Below are positions 5,457 through 10,693 of a DNA stretch of 10,693 bases, in pieces; within the stretch, counting starts at the first letter, position 1, and the number at the start of each line of letters is the position of its first letter. The stretch covers positions 1 through 10,693 of the forward strand of contig JAHFGU010000037.1 in assembly GCA_023247285.1 (NCBI GenBank), read 5' to 3'. Position numbers and translations under genes: made by a program. The notes beneath the pieces were generated by a model. That model saw nothing but the letters and a program-made list of their open reading frames with translations, searched no databases and was not told where the DNA came from. Source of the stretch: Candidatus Omnitrophota bacterium (GTDB lineage Bacteria; Omnitrophota; Koll11; Aquiviventales; Aquiviventaceae).

Positions 5457-6051
5457 AGAGCGCCTGCTGCGCTTGATTCGCGGCAGGCAGCCGCACCCGC
5501 AGCCGTCCACGGCTGCGCAGACCGCTCCGGTGCGCGCGGTCGCCGGCCCCGTGGTTGCCGCATGGCCGGCCCGCGCGGTCGAGGCGGCGCGGCGGGCGCG
5601 ATGGACCGAGCTGGCTGCGGCGCTGCTGATCACGCTGCTCGCGCTCGAGGTGGCCGGGATCCTGTTCTGGATCGTGCGGCCGCTGCCGCGCGTGGAGCTG
5701 CCAGCGCCGGTCGCAGCGGGCGCTGGATCCGCGCCGCCGCCCGCGCTGTTCATGGGAGCGCCTTCGCTGGCCGCCAGCGCGCCGGCGAACGTGTTTACGG
5801 CGTCCCCGCCGGCCCAGCCCGCGGCGAGCGGCGCGCAGAGCGTGACGACGAAGCAGCTGGCGTCGCGCCTGATGCTCGTGGGGGTCGTGGCCGGCAATCC
5901 GGCGCAGGCGATCATCGAGGACACGCAGACGCAGCGCACGTACATGGTGACGCCTGGGCAGAGCGTGACCGAGGGGGCGGTGCTGGAGCGGGTGCTGGAC
6001 AACCGCGTCGTGCTCGACGTGGGCGGCGAAAAGATCGAGCTGGCCCTGTGA
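5422..6051 (+). CDS. gspC: GspC/PilP-like inner-membrane protein
   Basis: A 209-residue protein. Residues 1-62 are cytoplasmic, rich in proline, alanine and arginine. One membrane helix lies at about 64-85 (LAAALLITLLALEVAGILFW). A low-complexity alanine/proline linker (about 87-140) leads to a compact periplasmic domain from about 145: RLMLVGVVAGNPAQAIIED, then TYMVTPGQSV and VLDVGGEKIEL. This is the homology-region pattern shared by GspC and PilP, where the domain binds the secretin N0 domain. It lies directly before the secretin, matching gspC-gspD order. No PDZ domain follows. GAGGAG at 5406-5411 is ten bases before ATG 5422. The gene starts inside the ATPase gene and its stop overlaps a possible GTG start of the secretin (GTGA). 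Either name, GspC or PilP, is defensible. Confidence 0.8.
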   Translation: MSPDGPPKPPPEERLLRLIRGRQPHPQPSTAAQTAPVRAVAGPVVAAWPARAVEAARRARWTELAAALLITLLALEVAGILFWIVRPLPRVELPAPVAAGAGSAPPPALFMGAPSLAASAPANVFTASPPAQPAASGAQSVTTKQLASRLMLVGVVAGNPAQAIIEDTQTQRTYMVTPGQSVTEGAVLERVLDNRVVLDVGGEKIELAL

Positions 6052-6065
6052 GCGCGCGCACGGAA

Positions 6066-6078
6066 GGGGGGTGGGGGG
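6066..6078 (+). promoter_or_regulatory. G-rich ribosome-binding stretch before the secretin gene
   Basis: Two runs of six G separated by one T end two bases before ATG 6081, with GGAA just upstream. They act in place of a standard AGGAGG. The frame is also open to GTG 6048, which overlaps the previous stop, so the start codon is a choice between 6048 and 6081; the signal peptide favours 6081. Confidence 0.45.
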
Positions 6079-6080
6079 AT

Positions 6081-7877
6081 ATGCCCAAAGGAATGGCGCT
6101 GGCCGTCGGCCTGGCGCTCGCGCTGGCCGGCGGGCCGGCTGCCCGCGCGCAGAGCGTCGCCCCGCCGCCTGTCACCGACCAGCGGATCACGCTGGACCTG
6201 AAGGGCGTCGACATCCTGGACGTGCTGAAGCTGCTCTCGCAGAAGAGCGGCTTGAACTTCGTGGCCGGCCGCAACGTCAGCGGGCGGGTCACGATCTTCG
6301 TCAACGACGTCGATGTGTGGGACGCCTTCGAGCTGATCATCGCGGCCAACGACCTGGCGTACGAGCGCCAGGATAACATCATCACGGTGATGCAGGCCCG
6401 GGACTACGAGCTCATCTACGGCGAGAAGTTCCAGGCGCGCACGCAAACGTCGGTCCATCCGCTGCGGTACGCCAAGGTCGTGCAGGTCGCGACGGTCATG
6501 AACCAGATCAAGTCCGCCGTGGGGCGGGTGGTCGCCGACGAAGCGACCAACACCCTCATCCTCACGGACGTGCCGGGCCAGCTTACCCAGATGCAGGAGC
6601 TGCTCCGCCAGCTTGACCGGCCGACGGAAACCCGGGTCTACGGCCTCAGCTACGCCGACGCCGAGAAGCTGCGCGAGAAGGTGCAGGAGCTGCTCTCGCC
6701 CCTAGGGACCTTTACCTTCGACGCTCGCACCAACAAGGTGGTGGTCTCCGACCTGCGCGAGGTGCTGGATCGGGTCGACCAGGTGATGCGGGCCTTTGAC
6801 ACGCCCGACGGCCAGGTCCTCATCGAGGCGAAGATCGTCAAGGTGGATCTGACCGATGAGATGAGCCTGGGCATCGACTGGACGCAGATCTTCAGCAACG
6901 ACCTGACGACTCGGGGGAACTTCCGCGTCTTGAGCGACATCGTCGGCGCTTCCACCCCCGCCACCGGCGGGGCGATGAAGCTCTTCACCGGGCCGGACGA
7001 CAAGATCCAGATCATCCTGGAGGCGCTCAACAAGATCACGAAGACCGAGACGCTCTCCAACCCGCGCATCATGGTGTCCAACAATCAGGAGGCTAGGATC
7101 CTGGTCGGCAGCAAGGAGGCGATCGTCACGGTCACGACGACGGTGCCCTCCACCGGTTCAACCGTCTCCTCTCCGGAGATTCAGTTCGTCGACGTGGGCA
7201 CCAAGCTGTTCGTGACCCCGAACATCAAGCGCGATGGGTACATCCAGATGAAAGTCCGGCCCGAGGTGAGCTCGGCGAAGACCAGCACCCCGATCACCAA
7301 TGTGAGCGTGCCCATCGTGACCACGACCGAGGCGGAGACGAACGTGCTGGTGAAGAGCGGGGTCACGCTCGTCATCGGCGGCCTCATCGAGGACAAGGTC
7401 GACCGCACGACCAACCAGATCCCTGTGCTCGGGGACATGCCGCTGCTGGGCCGGCTGTTCAAGGGCGAGAAACGGACCAAGACAAAGTCGGAGATCGTCG
7501 TGTTCCTCACGCCGCGGATTATCCTGCCGGATGGCTCGGCCTTCGTGGAGCCGGCGGAGCCCGGCCCGCTGCTGAGCGGCGGCGAGCGCGTGACGGTGCC
7601 GGCGGCCTACCGCGAGACGATCCGCGCCACGCTGCAGGCGGCCATCGCCTCCGAGCTGCGCGCGGCAAGCGCTCCGCGCGGCTCCGTGACCGTGGCCTTC
7701 GTCGTGGACCGGGAGGGCGGCGTGGTGGGCGAGCCTGCGCTGACCAGCCCGGAAGGCCCCGCGCTCGCGGCCGCCGCCCGCAGGGCCATGGACCGCGTCG
7801 TGCCGCTTCCGCCGTTTCCCTCCGGCGTCTCCGCAGCGCAGCTGCGCTTCCGCCTGACGGTGGAGTACGCGCCTTGA
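6081..7877 (+). CDS. gspD: Secretin (GspD/PilQ-like) with a C-terminal TonB-like domain
   Basis: A 598-residue outer-membrane channel subunit. Signal peptide at 1-23, predicted cleavage after ARA before Q24. N0-type domain at about 36-107 (ITLDLKGVDILDVLKLLSQ), then two short N modules at about 121-183 (SVHPLRYAKVVQVATVMNQI) and 186-240 (VYGLSYADAEKL), then the secretin core at about 245-482. The core has TLSNPRIMVSNNQEARILVG, VDVGTKLFVTPNI, LVKSGVTLVIGGLIED, and the signature IPVLGDMPLLGRLF at 447-460, ending IVVFLTPRII. Residues from about 516 to 598 are extra: GSVTVAFVVDREGGVV, AAARRAMDRVVPLPPFP and a closing LRFRLTVEYAP resemble the TonB/TolA C-terminal domain. ATG 6081 is chosen for the signal peptide although the frame is open upstream. 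Secreted proteins or a pilus would pass through the ring. Confidence 0.9.
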   Translation: MPKGMALAVGLALALAGGPAARAQSVAPPPVTDQRITLDLKGVDILDVLKLLSQKSGLNFVAGRNVSGRVTIFVNDVDVWDAFELIIAANDLAYERQDNIITVMQARDYELIYGEKFQARTQTSVHPLRYAKVVQVATVMNQIKSAVGRVVADEATNTLILTDVPGQLTQMQELLRQLDRPTETRVYGLSYADAEKLREKVQELLSPLGTFTFDARTNKVVVSDLREVLDRVDQVMRAFDTPDGQVLIEAKIVKVDLTDEMSLGIDWTQIFSNDLTTRGNFRVLSDIVGASTPATGGAMKLFTGPDDKIQIILEALNKITKTETLSNPRIMVSNNQEARILVGSKEAIVTVTTTVPSTGSTVSSPEIQFVDVGTKLFVTPNIKRDGYIQMKVRPEVSSAKTSTPITNVSVPIVTTTEAETNVLVKSGVTLVIGGLIEDKVDRTTNQIPVLGDMPLLGRLFKGEKRTKTKSEIVVFLTPRIILPDGSAFVEPAEPGPLLSGGERVTVPAAYRETIRATLQAAIASELRAASAPRGSVTVAFVVDREGGVVGEPALTSPEGPALAAAARRAMDRVVPLPPFPSGVSAAQLRFRLTVEYAP

Positions 7878-7885
7878 AAAGGATG

Positions 7886-7914
7886 TTGCGCGGCCAAAAG
7901 GCCGGTGGTATGGT
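7886..7914 (+). promoter_or_regulatory. Predicted extended -10 promoter of the reductase gene
   Basis: TTGCGC (7886-7891), 17 bases, and TATGGT (7909-7914) preceded by TGG. The -35 is weak (three of six) but the extended -10 compensates. Predicted start near 7921 leaves a very short leader before AGGAGG at 7925-7930. The spacer holds a hairpin-like repeat CGGCC-AAAA-GGCCG (7891-7904). Confidence 0.5.
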
Positions 7915-7935
7915 GAGCGTCTCCAGGAGGACATG

Positions 7936-8733
7936 ATGGGCACGAGCCATCTGGCAGGCAAGTGGGCGTTGATCCTCGGCGCATCCAGCGGGTTCGGCGC
8001 GGCGACCGCGCGCGAGCTGGCCGGTGCTGGCATGCACATCGTGGGCGTGCATCTCGACCGGCGCGCAGCCCTGGCCGGCGTGGAGGGGCTCATCAACGAG
8101 CTCCAGGGCCAGGGCGTCCAGGTCCACTTCTTCAACGTGAATGCGGCCGACCCGGCGAAGCGCCAGGAAGTGTTGGACGCGATGCAGCTGAAGCTCGGCG
8201 GCGCGAACGTATCCGTGCTCTTGCATTCGCTCGCCTTCGGCACCCTCAAGCCGTACCTGGCGCAGGACCCCAAGGAGCAGCTGACCAAGGATCAGATGGA
8301 GATGACGCTCGACGTCATGGCCAACAGCCTGGTCTACTGGGTCCAAGACCTCGTCGGACGCAAGCTCCTCGGCCAGGGCTCACGGGTCTTCGCCATGACG
8401 AGTTCGGGCGGCGCCAGGGTGTGGCACACCTACGGGGCGGTGTCGGCGGCGAAGGCGGCGCTGGAATCGCACGTGCGGCAACTGGCGATGGAGCTCGCCC
8501 CGTATGGCGCCACGGCCAACTGCATCCGCGCCGGCGTGACCGACACCCCGGCATTGCGCAAGATCCCGGGCAACGAGCAAATGATGGAGTTCGCCAAGTT
8601 GCGCAATCCCTACCGCCGCCTCACCACCCCGGAGGACGTGGCCCGCGCGATCACGCTGCTGGCCAACTCCGGCGCCGGGTGGGTCACCGGGAACGTGATC
8701 GGCGCCGACGGAGGCGAGGACATCGTCGGCTAG
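7936..8733 (+). CDS. Short-chain dehydrogenase, FabL/FabI-type enoyl-ACP reductase
   Basis: About 265 residues, the size of enoyl-ACP reductases. Numbering from ATG 7933, the nucleotide-binding loop is GASSGFG at 16-22, followed by GVHLDRRAAL at the second strand, where the arginines suit NADPH. SLAFGTLKPY follows the fourth strand. The active-site pair is Y167 and K174 with six residues between (YGAVSAAK), the Y-x6-K spacing of FabI and FabL rather than the Y-x3-K of ordinary short-chain dehydrogenases. AGVTDTPALRKIPG and GNVIGADGGEDIVG close the fold. It would reduce trans-2-enoyl-ACP in the last step of fatty-acid elongation; this is a family inference. AGGAGG at 7925-7930 is five bases before ATG 7936 but only two before ATG 7933, so 7936 is preferred. 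It has its own predicted promoter and is unrelated in role to the secretin. Another short-chain reductase activity is possible. Confidence 0.8.
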   Translation: MGTSHLAGKWALILGASSGFGAATARELAGAGMHIVGVHLDRRAALAGVEGLINELQGQGVQVHFFNVNAADPAKRQEVLDAMQLKLGGANVSVLLHSLAFGTLKPYLAQDPKEQLTKDQMEMTLDVMANSLVYWVQDLVGRKLLGQGSRVFAMTSSGGARVWHTYGAVSAAKAALESHVRQLAMELAPYGATANCIRAGVTDTPALRKIPGNEQMMEFAKLRNPYRRLTTPEDVARAITLLANSGAGWVTGNVIGADGGEDIVG

Positions 8734-8748
8734 TTCCGTCCTCCAGGC

Positions 8749-10693
8749 ATGCGCGTCAAGTCCCTCGAGCTCGTCGGTTTCAAATCCTTCGCCAACAAGA
8801 CCACCGTCCACTTTGAGCCGGGCGTGACGGCCGTTGTGGGTCCGAACGGTTCCGGGAAATCAAACATCGTCGACGCGATCCGCTGGGTTCTCGGCGAACA
8901 CAACCCGCGCGATGTCCGCGCCCCCCGCCTGGAAGACGTGATCTTCAACGGCACCGACCAGAAAGCGCCCCTGTCGATGGCGCAGGTCACGCTCGCGATC
9001 GACAACGCGCAGGGGCTGCTGCCCATCAGCTTCACGGAAGTGACGGTGACCCGCCGCGTCTACCGCTCAGGCGAAAGCGAGTACCTCATCAACCAAAGCC
9101 CGTGCCGGCTGAAAGACATTCAGGAGCTGTTCCTCGGCACCGGGCTTGGCGGCGGCACCTACGCGATCATCGAACAGGGCCACATCGACATGATCCTCTC
9201 CTCAAAGCCGGAGGAGCGCCGCGTCGTATTCGAGGAAGCCAGCGGGGTGGCCAAGTACCTGGCCAAGAAACACGAGACGATGCGCCGGCTGGATGAAGTC
9301 GAAGAGCACCTCGTGCGGATCGCCGACATCATCGGCGAGGTCCGACGGCAGGTGGGTGCCTTGGAGCGGGCCGCGAACAAAGCGCGGCAGTACCAGGCGC
9401 AGTGGGAGCAGCTCAAGCAGCTGGAGATCCGGCTGGCGGTCGACGAGCTCACCGGCGGCCAGGCGCGCGCGCAGGCGCTGGAGGCGCAGGTGCAGGGCCT
9501 CGAGGCGCAGCGCGGGCAGCTCGAGGCGCAGAAGCAAGCGCAGGTGGCGTCGCTGGAAGCGTGCAACGCCATCGTCTCCGCGACGCAGCAGCGGCTGCAG
9601 GAGCTGCGGACGCGGGTCACGGCCTGCGCCGGGCAGATCGAGCAGCACGAGAGCCAGCTGGCGTTGAAGAGCCGGTGGGTCGAGGAGCTGCTGCAGCAGG
9701 CGCGCCAGCTTGAACAGGAGGACGCGCAGTTACGCGAGCGGCTGAGCCAGCTCGACGAGCAGGTGGCGCGCGTCGAAGGCGGCGAGAACGAGCTGCAGGC
9801 GCAGGCCGCAGCCCTGGAACAGCAGCTCAGCGAGCGGGCTGCCGAGCTCTCGCGGCTCGAGGCCGCGGCGCAAGACGCGCAGCAGGGCATCGCGGCGGCG
9901 AAAACCGAGCTCTTCGAGGCGGCGTCGACCGCGTCGCAGGAGCGCAACCGGTTGGCTGAGTGCTCCGCGCAGCTCCAGGCGCTGGAGATGCGGCTGGCCC
10001 GCGTGGAGGCGCAGCAGGCGCACGGGGTCGCGCGCAGCGAAGAGCTGCGGCAGCGCCGGGCGGCGGTGGAGCAGGAGCGCGACGGGCTCCAGGCGCAGCA
10101 TGACACCGCGCAGACGCGGCTGGATGCGATCCAGCGGACGTTGGACGCGGCGAACGCGCGCCGCCATGAGCTGACAGGCCGCCTCCACCAGCTGCGCGAT
10201 GATCTCGCGGGCCAGCGCGCCCAGGCGTCCGTGCAGGAAGAGCTCTGGCGCCGGCATGAAGGTTTTCCTGATGCGGTGCGGCACCTGCTGTCCGCTGCGG
10301 TGCCAGGGGTGATCGGCCCGCTGGCCGACCTGGTGCAAGCCGCGCCAGGCTATGAAGCGGTCGTTGAGGCGGCGCTCGGGCCGCTGACCGAAGCACTCGT
10401 GGTGCAGGATCGGGAAGCGCTGGTCCGCTGCCGCGAGCAGCTTGGCGCGCAGCAGCTCGAGAGCTGCCGCTTCGTGGTCCTGTCCGATTGCCCGGCCTCG
10501 GCAAGCATGGAGGAGGCGCTGGCCACGGACGGGGTTTCCGGCGCGGTGCGGCAGTTCGTGCGGGCCGAACCCCAGTATCAACCGCTCATTAATTGGATCC
10601 TCAACGATTCATGGGTCATCGATGATATCCAGCGCTTGCTCAGCCGCCGCGGGGCGCCGAACGGCCGCTTGGTGAGCCCGAGCGGTGACCGGT
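8749..10693 (+). CDS. smc: Chromosome segregation protein SMC, N-terminal part (cut by window end)
   Basis: 648 codons are open to the window end. The head begins MRVKSLELVGFKSFA, with Walker A GPNGSGKS at 31-38 and NIVDAIRWVLGE after it; R57 lies where SMC proteins carry a conserved arginine loop. LGTGLGGGTYAIIEQGHID, SSKPEERRVVFEEASGVAKY and KKHETMRRLDEVE lead into a long coiled coil (about 170-500) rich in Gln, Ala, Glu and Leu. The hinge begins near 515 with VPGVIGPLADLVQ and continues to the end. SMC is a ring-forming ATPase that folds and separates chromosomes with ScpA and ScpB. The second coiled-coil arm and the signature/Walker B half lie outside. The start is 15 bases after the reductase stop with only a weak AGG ahead, so coupling to the reductase gene is likely. 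RecN and Rad50 are less likely given the GFKSFA start and hinge. Confidence 0.93.
   Translation, partial: MRVKSLELVGFKSFANKTTVHFEPGVTAVVGPNGSGKSNIVDAIRWVLGEHNPRDVRAPRLEDVIFNGTDQKAPLSMAQVTLAIDNAQGLLPISFTEVTVTRRVYRSGESEYLINQSPCRLKDIQELFLGTGLGGGTYAIIEQGHIDMILSSKPEERRVVFEEASGVAKYLAKKHETMRRLDEVEEHLVRIADIIGEVRRQVGALERAANKARQYQAQWEQLKQLEIRLAVDELTGGQARAQALEAQVQGLEAQRGQLEAQKQAQVASLEACNAIVSATQQRLQELRTRVTACAGQIEQHESQLALKSRWVEELLQQARQLEQEDAQLRERLSQLDEQVARVEGGENELQAQAAALEQQLSERAAELSRLEAAAQDAQQGIAAAKTELFEAASTASQERNRLAECSAQLQALEMRLARVEAQQAHGVARSEELRQRRAAVEQERDGLQAQHDTAQTRLDAIQRTLDAANARRHELTGRLHQLRDDLAGQRAQASVQEELWRRHEGFPDAVRHLLSAAVPGVIGPLADLVQAAPGYEAVVEAALGPLTEALVVQDREALVRCREQLGAQQLESCRFVVLSDCPASASMEEALATDGVSGAVRQFVRAEPQYQPLINWILNDSWVIDDIQRLLSRRGAPNGRLVSPSGDR
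9478..9540 (+). repeat. Three near-identical 21-base heptad units in smc
   Basis: Units begin at 9478, 9499 and 9520, each starting CT(G/C)GAGGCGCAG and encoding LEAQ followed by three variable residues. One unit is one coiled-coil heptad, so insertion or loss of a unit keeps frame and register. Confidence 0.7.

Noticed and set aside
5562..6080. Upstream extension of the secretin frame
   Set aside because: Shadow of the GspC-like gene; the signal peptide starts at ATG 6081.
4938..6458. 506-residue minus-strand open frame
   Set aside because: Lies opposite the ATPase, GspC-like and secretin genes; low-complexity serine/alanine-rich product without domains.
7158..8346. Minus-strand open frames of 275-376 residues
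   Set aside because: Opposite the secretin core and the reductase, both with strong family motifs on the plus strand.
9159..10581. Minus-strand open frames opposite smc, one very rich in Ser, Cys and Ala
   Set aside because: Complement of the Gln/Ala/Leu/Glu-rich coiled-coil codons; composition is an artefact.
1..10693. CRISPR arrays, tRNA or rRNA genes, insertion-sequence ends
   Set aside because: No regularly spaced repeats, cloverleaf-like sequence, rRNA signature or transposase gene was seen.

Overview
The window is a GC-rich bacterial chromosome segment with every gene on the + strand. It is mostly a type II secretion / type IV pilus-like assembly cluster, followed by a fatty-acid-type reductase gene and the 5' two-thirds or so of smc. 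A diderm is implied by the outer-membrane secretin and the GspC/L/M-like inner-membrane parts. The mixed PilM/N/O-like and GspJ/K/C/D-like gene set, the FabL-like reductase and the SMC head sequence (EEASG, SSKPEER) remind me of uncultured PVC-related lineages such as Omnitrophota. That is an impression from memory; only a phylogeny would settle it.

Layout. 1-421: 3' end of a GspJ pseudopilin gene. 418-1386: gspK. 1391-2824: GspL-like protein (PilM-like actin fold plus membrane segment plus PilN-like domain). 2821-3366: GspM/PilO-like protein. These overlap by ATGA or are separated by 4 nt and have good Shine-Dalgarno sites, so they form one operon. 3367-4326 is clearly less GC-rich. It holds a promoter-operator region with repeated ACCTAA half-sites, a two-gene toxin-antitoxin module (AbrB-like antitoxin 3520-3870, RelE/ParE-like toxin 3873-4172) and a gene-free tail. 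It looks like a transferred cassette sitting within the secretion cluster. Secretion genes resume with a small MerR-type regulator (to 4626), an ExeA/GspA-like AAA ATPase (4623-5456), a GspC/PilP-like protein (5422-6051) and a secretin (6081-7877), all overlapping or nearly so. A predicted extended -10 promoter drives the FabL-like enoyl reductase (7933/7936-8733), and smc starts 15 nt after it and runs off the window end.

How the parts fit. GspJ and GspK belong to the pseudopilus tip. The GspL-like and GspM-like proteins form the inner-membrane platform that couples a cytoplasmic ATPase (not in the window) to the pseudopilus. The GspC-like protein would bind the secretin N0 domain and bridge the two membranes. 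The ExeA-like ATPase probably helps secretin assembly or insertion.

Most notable points: the secretin carries an extra C-terminal domain resembling the TonB/TolA C-terminal fold; the ExeA-like ATPase lacks the usual periplasmic peptidoglycan-binding half; a perfect 26-bp dyad covers the predicted start of the merR-ATPase transcript; and the merR start appears to be a non-standard or mutated ATC codon.
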